NCBI GenBank assembly: GCA_964410105.1
Contig: CAYPFY010000013.1
Span: 1 to 64,000 of the forward strand
Source of the DNA: CAYPFY01 sp964410105
GTDB taxonomy: Bacteria; Bacteroidota; Ignavibacteria; UBA10030; SZUA-254
Direction of reading: 5' to 3'
DNA length: 64,000 nucleotides
The position numbers were made by a program, and so were the translations under genes. Position 1 is the first letter of the stretch; each line of letters starts with the position of its first letter. Shown piece after piece: positions 32,847-41,492 of the stretch. Under the pieces are notes generated by a model. It saw only the letters and a list, made by a program, of their open reading frames with translations, was not told the origin of the DNA and made no database searches.

Positions 32847-33785
32847 ATGCAGAATAATCGCCGACAGTTTCTAAGGTTGCTAGCGGCTTTACCGCTTGCA
32901 CAGAGCTTGCCGCGCCTGAGTCTTGGCCAGGAAAAGAAGGCAACTCGGGTTATCCTCCTTGGTACCAAAGGGGGACCCCGGGTCCTCGCATCCGGGAGGA
33001 GTAACCCGTCGACTCTGGTTCTGATCGATAACGTTCCCTACGTTATAGACTGCGGGTACGGCACGTCCCGTCAGCTACTGGCCGCGGGGGTGCCGCTCGA
33101 GCATCTGCGCTACGTTTTTATCACGCATCATCATTCCGATCATACACTAGAGTATGGCACCCTGTTTTACAACGCGTGGGTCGCAGGTTTCGCCGGACGC
33201 GTCGATGCCTATGGCCCAGCAGGAATGACGAAATTGACGCGCGATTTCTTCACTCTCATGAAGTCCGACATCGACGTTCGCATCCAAGACGAGGGCAGGC
33301 CCGACCCGCGGGGTCTTATCTTCGCGCACGATTTGGGTAAGAGGGGTATCGTGATGAAAAACGATCAGGTAGCGGTCACCGCGTGTGTGGTACCTCACCC
33401 AATGATTAAGCAAGCACTTGCCTACCGGTTCGACGCGAAGGGTCGATCCGTCGTCATTTCGGGAGATACCGCGTACTCGCCGGCGCTTGCCGACTTTGCC
33501 AAAGGGGCCGATGTGCTCGTGCACGAAGCATTGTACCTCCCCGGAGTTGAAAATCTTGTCAGGCGCCTGCCAAATGCAACCAGATTGCGCGAACACCTGC
33601 TCGCATCTCATACCGCCACTGAGGACGTCGGAAAAGTCGCCGCTCAGGCAGGAGTCAAAACGCTGGTGCTCACACACTTTGTTCCGGGCGACGATCCATC
33701 CATCACCGATGAGCAGTGGGCGGAAGGGGTGCGAAAACATTTTGGTGGAAAGGTTATTGTTGGCACGGATTTGATGGAGATTTAG
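32847..33785 (+). CDS. Metallo-beta-lactamase-fold hydrolase, exported
   Basis: 312 residues. Begins with a twin-arginine-like signal (MQNNRRQFLRLLAALPLAQSLP, Arg5-Arg6). MBL fold with the zinc motif His94-x-His96-x-Asp98-His99 (FITHHHSDHT), the histidine in VVPHPMIKQALAYRF, the aspartate in VISGDTAYSP and a late histidine in LVLTHFVPGDD. The layout is that of the RNase Z/arylsulfatase-like branch of the family, but an exported member is not a tRNase; a sulfatase or ester/lactone hydrolase is more likely. Starts 18 bases after the DinB gene. Confidence 0.85.
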   Translation: MQNNRRQFLRLLAALPLAQSLPRLSLGQEKKATRVILLGTKGGPRVLASGRSNPSTLVLIDNVPYVIDCGYGTSRQLLAAGVPLEHLRYVFITHHHSDHTLEYGTLFYNAWVAGFAGRVDAYGPAGMTKLTRDFFTLMKSDIDVRIQDEGRPDPRGLIFAHDLGKRGIVMKNDQVAVTACVVPHPMIKQALAYRFDAKGRSVVISGDTAYSPALADFAKGADVLVHEALYLPGVENLVRRLPNATRLREHLLASHTATEDVGKVAAQAGVKTLVLTHFVPGDDPSITDEQWAEGVRKHFGGKVIVGTDLMEI

Positions 33786-33873
33786 ATCCGTGTCCCGTAT
33801 TTTGCTGACCGCTTTTACAACGGATTAAATCAAATGTAAGGGCTAATCATTAATCTCAATACGGAGGTTTACC

Positions 33874-34455
33874 ATGTCGAAGAAATCCCTTCGCCCGTTC
33901 GATCTGCTTACTGCATTTGTGATTGCAGTTATCTCCATGGCTCTCCTCTCTTGTTCCGGCGGCGATAGTCCGGAAGTACAATCAATGAAGTCAAAAATGA
34001 AGCAGATCGAGGATGAGCACACTGCTATTGATAAGAATCTTGTTACCTTCGATACCCTTGATTATACCGTGTTCAGCAACCAGGAGTGGACGAGGTTGCA
34101 CGAGAGCCACGCCAAGGATATCAAGGTCTACTGGCCCGATGGTCACGTGACCGAAGGTATCGATAAACACATAGAGGACCTCAAGGCTATGTTTGTCTAC
34201 GCCCCCGACACCCGTATTAAGCAACATCCGATGCGGTTCGGAGCGGGTAACATGACGGCTGTGACCGGAGTGTTCGAGGGGACGTTTACAAAGCCGATGC
34301 CTATCGGTAATGGCAAGTATATTCCACCCACAGGCAAGGCGTTTAACATGCCGATGTGCACGATCGGTGTCTGGGGACCGGATGGGATAATGACGGAAGA
34401 ACATCTATTCTGGGACAACCAGACCTATATGAAGCAGATTGGGTTGGCCAAATAG
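33874..34455 (+). CDS. SnoaL-like lipoprotein
   Basis: 193 residues. A lipoprotein signal (FVIAVISMALLSC, Cys near residue 29) is followed by a NTF2/SnoaL-like cone fold: WTRLHESHAKDIKVYWPDGHVTEGIDKHIEDLKAMFVYAPDT ... VTGVFEGTFTKPMPI ... MTEEHLFWDNQTYMKQIGL. SnoaL relatives are polyketide cyclases or ester cyclases, and many secreted members have unknown roles. CGGAGG sets the start. Confidence 0.8.
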   Translation: MSKKSLRPFDLLTAFVIAVISMALLSCSGGDSPEVQSMKSKMKQIEDEHTAIDKNLVTFDTLDYTVFSNQEWTRLHESHAKDIKVYWPDGHVTEGIDKHIEDLKAMFVYAPDTRIKQHPMRFGAGNMTAVTGVFEGTFTKPMPIGNGKYIPPTGKAFNMPMCTIGVWGPDGIMTEEHLFWDNQTYMKQIGLAK

Positions 34456-34690
34456 CCGCTCCACTTTCAGCGTGCAACGCGTGCATCCGGTGCTTTTCAA
34501 TTCTAGGACTCATCATAGGGTCGGGCGTTTTTTCGCAAACTGATGAATTTGAGGGGACAAATGAATTATGTCCGATGTTATTGATTTTTTCTGATGCTTG
34601 GTTTCCTTTTTGAACTTCATTCGTACCGGTGTGCTGTGTTATCCGGTGATCACATAAACCGTTTTTCAACTTTGAGAGAGGGTAAGTTCC

Positions 34691-35116
34691 ATGGCGGAGA
34701 ATAAGACCAAACCGATGAAGACCAGCGTTACCGCTTTCCTCAATAAAATCCAGGACAAGCAATTGCGAGACGATTGTTTTGCTATACTCGAAATGATGCA
34801 GAAAGTCTCGAATTCTGAACCCGTGATGTGGGGGACTGCGATTGTAGGATTTGGAACCTATCACTACGTGTACGAGAGTGGACGCGAGGGCGACACGGTG
34901 ATCATAGGATTCTCGCCGAGGAAACAGAATATTTCCATCTATATGATGGGTGGATTGAAGAATATTGAAGGCGAACTCTCAACTCTTGGGAAATTTAAGA
35001 CCGGCAAAGGATGCCTCTATATCAAGACGCTCAGCGATGTAAACCCCTCGGTCCTCAAGAAAGTCTTTGCCAAAGCTTTTCGAGAAGGACAACGAAAGGG
35101 CGCGCTGTCGGGCTGA
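34691..35116 (+). CDS. DUF1801 domain protein
   Basis: 141 residues. DUF1801/YdhG-like fold: TSVTAFLNKIQDKQLRDDCFAILEMMQKVSNSEPVMWGTAIVGFGTYHYVY ... VIIGFSPRKQNISIYMMG ... GKFKTGKGCLYIKTLSDVNPSVLKKV. Relatives have been linked to iron-sulfur delivery (frataxin-like folds), but function is unknown. GAGAGAGGG lies ahead of the ATG. The ABM gene follows after 23 bases. A shorter DUF1801 paralogue sits at 37401. Confidence 0.82.
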   Translation: MAENKTKPMKTSVTAFLNKIQDKQLRDDCFAILEMMQKVSNSEPVMWGTAIVGFGTYHYVYESGREGDTVIIGFSPRKQNISIYMMGGLKNIEGELSTLGKFKTGKGCLYIKTLSDVNPSVLKKVFAKAFREGQRKGALSG

Positions 35117-35139
35117 GAATCTGAAAAGGAGTGTGATAG

Positions 35140-35460
35140 ATGTACGGATTGATCGGAAAATTAAGGATTGTGCCGGGTAAAGCCGACACTTTTGCCTCCA
35201 TCTTGCTTGAATGTGCCGGTACGATGCCGGGCTGCCTCAGTTATGTGATTGCGAAGGACTCTGCCGACCCCGACGCGATCTGGATCACCGAGGTGTGGGC
35301 CAGTAAAGCTAGTCATCAAGCTTCGCTCTCCCTTCCTAATGTCAAGGACGCGATTTCCCGCGGCAAACCTCTCATCCAGGGTTTTGGCGACCGCTTCCAA
35401 ACGATTCCGTCTGGCGGACCTGGGCTCGTGCCTGGCCCGGAGGCGTTATGCTTAGGATGA
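35140..35460 (+). CDS. Putative quinol monooxygenase (ABM domain)
   Basis: 106 residues. YgiN-like ABM fold: MYGLIGKLRIVPGKADTFASILLECAGTMPGCLSYVIAKDSADPDAIWITEVWASKASHQASLSLPNVKDAISRGKPLI. A full AAGGAG is nine bases ahead of the ATG. Likely cotranscribed with the DUF1801 gene. It is the second ABM gene of the window, of a different subgroup from 21770-22072. Confidence 0.83.
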   Translation: MYGLIGKLRIVPGKADTFASILLECAGTMPGCLSYVIAKDSADPDAIWITEVWASKASHQASLSLPNVKDAISRGKPLIQGFGDRFQTIPSGGPGLVPGPEALCLG

Positions 35461-35512
35461 ACTGGGCGTACACTCTTCTGACAATTGTCTGTGACACCTT
35501 TTAGAACTATCT

Positions 35513-36874
35513 GTGCCTGCGAAATCCTGCATTATCATAGTCTTGGTATTTCTTCAGCTTGGCGGCTTTGGATGCAAGGAGAACCCTTCTTCAGCAAACA
35601 ATCCGGCTGCAGGGCTCCAACTTGCTGACATAGGAGTCACAGAGGCTTGGATCCAAGTATCATCTGTAAAACCGAATGGACCCAAAGATCTGACCTTAGA
35701 TCAAGGGGGGAAAATTCGAGTTAAGACGCAGTTCTTTGGGCCTGATACAATCATCTACATCGATTCGCTGCTTCCGAAACAAACTTACGTCTACGGCGCC
35801 ACCGTCAGCGCCGCATACGCGTTCCTCTGCGATTCGTCATCATTGGCCATAACTACGCTCGACACGACGAGCCACGAATTCCGGTGGGAGATCGATACAC
35901 TTGCTGATGGCCTGTCAAGTAGGATTCGGGATGTAGCAATTGTTAACGACACCTGCATTTGGGCGGTTGGGGAATTTCGCTTCAAAGACGCAACGGGGCA
36001 GTATGTACCTGATTATAACGCCTTACGATGGGATGGCGCGCGATGGAACCGTTACAGGGTTCCGTTCATCCTCGACGTCGGGACGTCAGTTTTTGAGGAC
36101 TCGTTGGTTCCGATAAGCGCCGTCTTCGCCGTGAGTCAAAGCGACGTATGGTTCTCCAACGGTGCTGTGACTCGATTGTTGAATAATTCTTGGATGGAAA
36201 TGGACTTTCTTCTGTCTGATGGGCCTGGCAGACCAAACAAGATTTGGGGGAATAGCGCAAGTGAGATGTACTTTGTCGGACCAGGGGGAGCGATCACACG
36301 GTGGTGGGGTTCGCACTGGCAGAAGTTAAATAGCGGTACAGATGTCGATCTGCTGGATGTCAGCGGCTCCTCAGACGGAAGCGTAGTCTGGGCGTGCGGA
36401 TGGGAAGATTTCAAGCCGACGGTTCTTTTGCGTCTCGAACCCAATGTGACCAGTCAATGGGAAAAGGTTTGGGAAGAATCGAACCCCTTTACATCCCGAC
36501 AGGACTCATTATCCGGCGCGCTGACGAGCGTCTGGACCCCTTTCGCACGACGACTCTATGTTCTATCCTGGTACGGCCTCTACAGTTGTCCAAGCTCCAC
36601 ACGGGGCGAAGGAAGATTGTCCACATTCTCACCCGGAGCTCTGCCGGGGTTTCCGTATCGACTGAGGGGTACTGGAGTCAACGATTGCACCTTGGCGGGC
36701 GACTACTTTATGTTGGCCCACTTCAATGGCGTGACGTGGAGATTTTATTCACAATTCTTTGGCGGTAAGGTGACGCTGTCATCTATCGATCAACGCGGCA
36801 GAACCCTCGCTGCGGTGGGTACCCTCCTTGATCCAATCAATAGTAGGGGACTAGTTGTAAGGGGGAGGAGGTAA
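35513..36874 (+). CDS. Hypothetical lipoprotein with propeller-like C-terminus
   Basis: 453 residues from a GTG. A lipoprotein signal (SCIIIVLVFLQLGGFGC, Cys near residue 21) precedes a fibronectin-III-like module (LADIGVTEAWIQVSSVKPNGPKDLTLDQGGKIRV...LLPKQTYVYGA) and then a run of short Trp-rich strands (YNALRWDGARWNRYRV, VWFSNGAVTRLLNNSW, MYFVGPGGAITRWWGSHWQKL, VVWACGWEDF) that look like blades of a propeller. No enzyme motif is visible. The base composition is lower in GC than neighbouring genes, which may mean transfer. The start is not well supported by a ribosome site. Confidence 0.68.
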   Translation: MPAKSCIIIVLVFLQLGGFGCKENPSSANNPAAGLQLADIGVTEAWIQVSSVKPNGPKDLTLDQGGKIRVKTQFFGPDTIIYIDSLLPKQTYVYGATVSAAYAFLCDSSSLAITTLDTTSHEFRWEIDTLADGLSSRIRDVAIVNDTCIWAVGEFRFKDATGQYVPDYNALRWDGARWNRYRVPFILDVGTSVFEDSLVPISAVFAVSQSDVWFSNGAVTRLLNNSWMEMDFLLSDGPGRPNKIWGNSASEMYFVGPGGAITRWWGSHWQKLNSGTDVDLLDVSGSSDGSVVWACGWEDFKPTVLLRLEPNVTSQWEKVWEESNPFTSRQDSLSGALTSVWTPFARRLYVLSWYGLYSCPSSTRGEGRLSTFSPGALPGFPYRLRGTGVNDCTLAGDYFMLAHFNGVTWRFYSQFFGGKVTLSSIDQRGRTLAAVGTLLDPINSRGLVVRGRR

Positions 36875-36968
36875 ATTCAAAGGGGCTTAAATTGAAAGTG
36901 TGTTCTTTGAGTGACCTGAAATAATCGACAAACATTCTCTTAGGAATTCTTATAATTCTGGAACTCCC

Positions 36969-37352
36969 ATGCCACCCACGCTCAGCCACGGAAAGATCTG
37001 CTATCTCGTGATTCCCGCCATCAATGTTCAGTCCTCGGCGGCATTCTACCAAAAAGTATTTGGCTGGAAAACACACCCCCGAAATGAAAACCAGATCGGC
37101 TTCGACGACGGGGCCGGACAGGTGAGCGGAATGTGGGTTCACGGCGGCCCTCCCGTCGATGCCGGGTTTGTGTATATCATGACCGACGATCTGGAGCGGA
37201 CCTGCCAGCAGATTATTACGGAGGGGGGTGAGATCGTGCAACGTCCGGATCCGAATGCACGGGAGGTTACAGCAAGGTTCCGGGACCCGGCCGGGAATCT
37301 CTTTGGCGTCTATCAGGAAAGTAAGCTGAGAGGACAAGGAGAGGCGCGGTGA
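36969..37352 (+). CDS. VOC-superfamily protein
   Basis: 127 residues. Single glyoxalase-like unit: GKICYLVIPAINVQSSAAFYQKVFGWKTHPRNENQIGFDDGAGQVSGMWVHGGPPVDAGFVYIMTDDLERTCQQIITEGGEIVQRPDPNAREVTARFRDPAGNLFGVYQE. The metal ligands seem partly conserved (the glutamate-bearing last strand). Small dimeric protein of unknown substrate. Confidence 0.82.
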   Translation: MPPTLSHGKICYLVIPAINVQSSAAFYQKVFGWKTHPRNENQIGFDDGAGQVSGMWVHGGPPVDAGFVYIMTDDLERTCQQIITEGGEIVQRPDPNAREVTARFRDPAGNLFGVYQESKLRGQGEAR

Positions 37353-37400
37353 CGTTGGCTTTTTCGTAGAATGCTCTCACACTAATCCTGGGTGAACGCA

Positions 37401-37763
37401 ATGCTTAAGGCGACAAGTGTAGACGCGTATATTGCTGCCGCTCCGAAGGAGCTTCAACACAAGTTGACAGAGCTGCGGACGGCGATCAGGGAAACTGCGC
37501 CCGAGGCCGTGGAACGCATCAGTTATGGCATGCCGTACTACGCATACAAAGGAAGACTTGTTTATTTTGCGCTCTCAAAACACCACATCGGAGTCTATAT
37601 CCCCACCCCTGTTATCGAGGACCATAAAAACGAGTTGGCAGGTTATGATATTTCCAGAGCGACTATCCGCCTTCCGTTGGACAAGAAACTTCCCCTCGCG
37701 CTCATAAAGAAGCTTATCAAGGACCGGATGAAGAGGAACGAGATGAGGGTGAAACGGAAATAG
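37401..37763 (+). CDS. DUF1801 / YdhG-like protein
   Basis: 120 residues from the ATG at 37401 (a GTG three codons earlier is possible). SVDAYIAAAPKELQHKLTELRTAIRETAPEAVERISYGMPYYAYKGRLVYFALSKHHIGVYIPTPVIEDHKNELAGYDISRATIRLPLDKKLPLALIKKLIKDRM is a clean DUF1801 domain with the characteristic E-x-I-S-Y-G-M-P-x-Y. Stop is two bases ahead of the cytochrome gene, so both are in one transcript. Confidence 0.85.
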   Translation: MLKATSVDAYIAAAPKELQHKLTELRTAIRETAPEAVERISYGMPYYAYKGRLVYFALSKHHIGVYIPTPVIEDHKNELAGYDISRATIRLPLDKKLPLALIKKLIKDRMKRNEMRVKRK

Positions 37764-37765
37764 AC

Positions 37766-39022
37766 ATGTCACCCTTTGGTAAACGGTTGCTGAGATTTCT
37801 GGGTTGGTTCGTCGGAGTCATCATAGGCGCATTGATTCTCATCGGGGCCTATGTGCAGATGCGGTGGGATGCGAAGGATGACAGGCTTGCTCCGGAGCTT
37901 AAGGCGCCTGCGGATTCAGGGACGATAGCGCGTGGGGAATATATATTCAAATTCCAGGCCCAGTGCTGGGGATGTCATGCTGCCGCTGGGGGTGATGCAA
38001 CCACTCCTCCTTCCGGCGGGAGGCTCTTCGATCTCTCCCACACGGGTCCGGGATTCGGTAAGTGGTATTCCAGAAATCTCACCCCCGATGTCGAAACGGG
38101 GCTCGGCGGGTGGACAGACGGCGAAATCGTCCAGGCTCTCCGCGAGGGGGTTCGCAAGGATCGAACGATGCTGTTTCCCATCATGCCCGCCGATTGGTAT
38201 CACGGGATGTCTGATGATGACGCGCTCGCCGTGGTCGCCTATCTTCGAAGTATACCCCCGGTGAAGAACGAGGTTCCGCGAAGTGAGCCTTCTTTCGTGG
38301 CGAAAGCGCTTCTTACATTTAAGGTGATTAAGCCGAAACAGTCCATAACTACCCCCATCACCGCTCCGCCGCGGGGGATTACGGTCGAGTACGGGCGGTA
38401 TCTTTCGAATAACCTCGCCGGCTGCGCCGATTGTCATACGCCTCGAAACCTGAGGGATGGTGAATTCTATCTGGATAGCCTCTTCGCAGGGGGCAGCTTT
38501 CCTATTGGGGGGATTATTACCGCGTATGCCCGAAATATCACACCCGACCTCAAGACGGGAATCGGGGCGTGGACGGAGGTGCAATTCCTCGATGCGGTCA
38601 CAGGAGGGTTCTGCCCGGATAGTACGGTGCTTATTCCTCAGATGCCCTACGCATATTACAAATCGTGGAGTTCCGATGACCTGAAAGCGGTTTTTACGTA
38701 CATAAAGACTGTCGCTGCTCGGGTCAGGTCCGTGCCACCGCCAAAGCCGGGCCACGAATTGAATTCTGCTCAGGGGGTCGACCAGGGAAGGCTGATTTTC
38801 CGGTCACGCTGCCAGAGCTGTCACGGTAAGGATGGGTCGGGCGCCCAACCCACGAATGTGAAACTCGCCGAAGTTACGGGGTCGCTCAGCGACGCCGAGT
38901 TACAGGAGTTTATCAGCGGCGGTCAGCTGAATTTGAAGATGCCGGCCTATGGTAAGACCCTGAGCAGCAGCGAGATGACGAATCTCGTTGCGTTTATCAG
39001 GACGTGGGGAAAGGGAAATTAA
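37766..39022 (+). CDS. Membrane-anchored three-haem cytochrome c
   Basis: 418 residues with an N-terminal membrane anchor (about residues 10-30). Three class I cytochrome c modules carry CWGCH (Cys67-His71), CADCH (about residue 220) and CQSCH (about residue 352), with matching methionine ligands in the MPADW, MPYAYY and MPAYGK regions. The layout is that of the cytochrome subunit of membrane-bound alcohol/aldehyde dehydrogenases and of cytochromes that serve IorAB-type molybdenum hydroxylases. No dehydrogenase is adjacent, although the window has an IorAB-type pair at 6.5 kb. The stop codon shares TTAA with the convergent stop of the SpoIIE gene. Confidence 0.9.
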   Translation: MSPFGKRLLRFLGWFVGVIIGALILIGAYVQMRWDAKDDRLAPELKAPADSGTIARGEYIFKFQAQCWGCHAAAGGDATTPPSGGRLFDLSHTGPGFGKWYSRNLTPDVETGLGGWTDGEIVQALREGVRKDRTMLFPIMPADWYHGMSDDDALAVVAYLRSIPPVKNEVPRSEPSFVAKALLTFKVIKPKQSITTPITAPPRGITVEYGRYLSNNLAGCADCHTPRNLRDGEFYLDSLFAGGSFPIGGIITAYARNITPDLKTGIGAWTEVQFLDAVTGGFCPDSTVLIPQMPYAYYKSWSSDDLKAVFTYIKTVAARVRSVPPPKPGHELNSAQGVDQGRLIFRSRCQSCHGKDGSGAQPTNVKLAEVTGSLSDAELQEFISGGQLNLKMPAYGKTLSSSEMTNLVAFIRTWGKGN

Positions 39023-40629
39023 CCGTTCCGGGCGAGATACAACACTGTCATGTCATCGCTCTGCGGGACCGGCCCCGCGAATCGCTGGATATCGGCGATG
39101 AGATCTGTTATGAAATTCTCCGCGCTCATCTTCCGGCGCTTCGCCATAAAGTCCGACAGGTCAATTTTCTCCTCATACATCTCGTTCTTGGCGTTGGTGG
39201 CTTCGGTTATCCCGTCTGTATAAAGGAACAAGCACTCACCTTTTCCGACCCGGACTCGCTCGCTGTCATAGGGAAAATCTATGTCGAACGCGCCAAGCGG
39301 CGGTCCGCCCACCTGAAGTTTTTCGACCGATGTGCCGTTTCTCAGGAGGTAAGCCGGGTTATGCCCAGCGCTGGAATACTCAATCTCCCCCGTCCCGGGG
39401 GTGAGCAGCGCGAAGAACGCGGTGACGAACTTGTCGTCCGTGGTGGCGTTGTAAAGGGCTTTGTTGAGTTTTGTGAGGAGCGTGGGGAGGCTGTTCGAAA
39501 GCTCCAGATAGGCAGATAAATAGGCGTGCAGGCTGCTGACGAGGAGGGCCGCGGGCATGCCTTTGCCCGTGACATCCGCAATGACGAGCGCGTAACGGCC
39601 GTCTGAGATCGGCAGGCAATCGTAATAGTCCCCACCCACCGATTTCGAGGGGATGTTTCTGCCTGCAACGTCATAACCCGAGATTTTCGGGAGCGATACA
39701 GGTATGATTTTCTGCTGGATCTCCGCCGCCACGACCATCTCCTGCTCAATTCGCTGTTTTTCCAGCGCCTGCTGATGGAGGTACCGGTTCTCGAGCGAGG
39801 CGTGTACCTGCCTGGCTAGTGCGTCCAGGAGGAGTTGGTCCGTTTCTTCAAACCGCTGCGTGCCCGTCCTGCTCTCTTTGTCAAAGAGTTCGAATGTAAA
39901 TGTCTCGTCGGAAAACGAGAAACTGCTCATGATCTTGTTTTCCCCGGCCTTCACGTGATGGAGATCCGACCCTTCCGGAAAGGCGTGCTGCTCGACTATT
40001 TCTTTGCCCCGCCTTACGGTGACGAGTCCCATGGCAGCGTTGGTGAGCGCCGCGGCCCTGGTGAGGGCCAGCCGGTGGGGCGAGACGTTTTCGTCAATCG
40101 TGGAAACTTCGATGCCCGTGTCGATGAGGCTGTTGAGCTGGAGTATGCGGTGGTTGAGCGAGAATATGAACGATTTCTCGGTCTTCTTGTGGAGCATGTC
40201 CCTGTAGGCATTGTCGAAGAGGCTGACGAAAAGCCGTAATGTCATGATATCGAAGTCGGTCCACTGTCGCCGCGCGTCTCCCTCCGATATGACGAGGCTG
40301 ATCAGAGACTTGTCGTGCAGCTTGTGGATTATCGCTATCCACCCCGCTCCTTCATGTATTTCAGACACCCCGGTCAGTTTGTGATCCTGAAAGGCGCTGA
40401 GTTTTTCCATCGCCTGCCCGCTCTTGTCAATGAGGGGCTCCCACGTTTGCCCTTCTGCAACCCTGTAGGCCAGCCCGATCATGTTCTCGCTGAACATCGC
40501 CCCGACGACTTTTGCAAATTGCCGCCCCAGTTCCTGGATGGTGACAGCCTTTGAGGGCTTCAAAGCGTCGTGAAGCGATTCTATATGGCCCGAGAGGCGA
40601 TCAAGAGGGCTTTTGGAGGAGGGTTTCAC
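39019..40629 (-). CDS. GAF-like sensor SpoIIE-type PP2C phosphatase
   Basis: About 536 residues. After a Ser/Pro/Lys-rich start comes a helix and then a GAF-like sensory domain (about 40-300, in two parts) and a short coiled coil (QALEKQRIEQEMVVAAEIQQKIIP). The last 230 residues are a SpoIIE/RsbU-like PP2C phosphatase: VGGDYYDCLPISDGRYALVIADVTGKGMPAALLVSSLHAYL, SSAGHNPAYLLR, LFLYTDGITEATN and SDDMTVLYL, with the metal-binding aspartates. It should dephosphorylate a STAS-domain antagonist. The frame reads on upstream into the STAS gene; I place the start at a GTG (40629), seven bases past the STAS stop, but a TTG at 40665 is an alternative. Confidence 0.85.
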   Translation of the reverse strand: MKPSSKSPLDRLSGHIESLHDALKPSKAVTIQELGRQFAKVVGAMFSENMIGLAYRVAEGQTWEPLIDKSGQAMEKLSAFQDHKLTGVSEIHEGAGWIAIIHKLHDKSLISLVISEGDARRQWTDFDIMTLRLFVSLFDNAYRDMLHKKTEKSFIFSLNHRILQLNSLIDTGIEVSTIDENVSPHRLALTRAAALTNAAMGLVTVRRGKEIVEQHAFPEGSDLHHVKAGENKIMSSFSFSDETFTFELFDKESRTGTQRFEETDQLLLDALARQVHASLENRYLHQQALEKQRIEQEMVVAAEIQQKIIPVSLPKISGYDVAGRNIPSKSVGGDYYDCLPISDGRYALVIADVTGKGMPAALLVSSLHAYLSAYLELSNSLPTLLTKLNKALYNATTDDKFVTAFFALLTPGTGEIEYSSAGHNPAYLLRNGTSVEKLQVGGPPLGAFDIDFPYDSERVRVGKGECLFLYTDGITEATNAKNEMYEEKIDLSDFMAKRRKMSAENFITDLIADIQRFAGPVPQSDDMTVLYLARNG

Positions 40630-40636
40630 CGGCGTC

Positions 40637-40984
40637 TTATCGGATGGAGGCGATTGCTTCGTCAACGTTGCTGGCTTTTCCCGCGAATGTGAAGAGGCCC
40701 ATGATGGTGAGCATCTTCTCCACCGCCGGGTCCAGGTTGGTGAAGACGAGCTTGCCATCGACATCCTGGAGCTTTTCGATTATTTCCAGAAGGAATGACA
40801 TCCCGATGGAGTTTACGACCTTCGATTTTGCAAGGTTGATGATGATGCGCCGGACATTGTTGTCGAAATGTCGCGAGAATTCCTTTGAAATGGCTTCTCC
40901 GCCGACGTTGTTGACGTAGCCGGATGTCGCAATGACAAGACAATCACCCCTGAGCTCGGAGGTCAATGAGAAGGGCTGTTCCAT
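40637..40984 (-). CDS. STAS-domain anti-sigma antagonist
   Basis: 115 residues. STAS fold: CLVIATSGYVNNVGGEAISKEFSRHFDNNVRRIIINLAKSKVVNSIGMSFLLEIIEKLQDVDGKLVFTNLDPAVEKMLTIMGL. In SpoIIAA the phosphorylated serine lies in D-S-S-G; here the same place reads N-S-I-G, so only Ser59 is present and the usual target position is Ile60. Whether Ser59 is the phosphosite is open. The gene lies ten bases after the HATPase gene and seven before the SpoIIE gene, a typical partner-switching order. Confidence 0.85.
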   Translation of the reverse strand: MEQPFSLTSELRGDCLVIATSGYVNNVGGEAISKEFSRHFDNNVRRIIINLAKSKVVNSIGMSFLLEIIEKLQDVDGKLVFTNLDPAVEKMLTIMGLFTFAGKASNVDEAIASIR

Positions 40985-40994
40985 GACCTCTCCG

Positions 40995-41411
40995 TTATTT
41001 TAAAAGTTTTTTTATGGTGATTTTCGTGCCCCCGCTGTTGGATTCGATGCGGAAATCGTCCGACATGGATTTCATGACCTTTATGCCCCACCCCCGCTTG
41101 TCTTTTGCGTGGATTTTCTTTCTGACGTCGGGTTCCTCGATGATAGAAGGATCGAATCCCTTCCCGTGATCTCGCACGAAGATGATGAGTTCTTTCGTCG
41201 TCATGGTGAATTCAACGATCACCGTGGGGTTCTTGGTTCCCCCATGTTCGAACCCGTTGATGATCGCCTCTGTGACGAGAAGCCGCGCTTCCCCCACTTT
41301 GTCCTCCGCAATGTCCAGATGCCGCGAGAGCCGCTCCAATCCTTCGATCGCAACGAGCTCGATATCGGGGATTTTCGGTAATTCTATTTTCAGTGTCACA
41401 GCTTCGCTCAT
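40995..41411 (-). CDS. RsbW-like anti-sigma serine kinase
   Basis: 138 residues. GHKL ATPase of the anti-sigma kinase class: N box EARLLVTEAIINGFEHGG, G1 box RDHGKGFDPS, G2 box GWGIKVMKSMSDDF and the terminal GGTKITIKK. It should phosphorylate the STAS protein encoded next and hold or release a partner (classically a sigma factor). No sigma factor gene is in this window. Confidence 0.88.
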   Translation of the reverse strand: MSEAVTLKIELPKIPDIELVAIEGLERLSRHLDIAEDKVGEARLLVTEAIINGFEHGGTKNPTVIVEFTMTTKELIIFVRDHGKGFDPSIIEEPDVRKKIHAKDKRGWGIKVMKSMSDDFRIESNSGGTKITIKKLLK

Positions 41412-41492
41412 AGTATCTCCGTTTCTCGAGTGGTGTGAAAAAGCGCCTGACCCCGCCCTCAGCCGGCGAAGTTCTGCCGTCGACTTTTCCGG

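Noticed and set aside
40630..40764. N-terminal extension of the SpoIIE gene
   Set aside because: These codons are antisense-free but out of frame within the STAS gene; the Ser/Arg-rich product is not found in the family.
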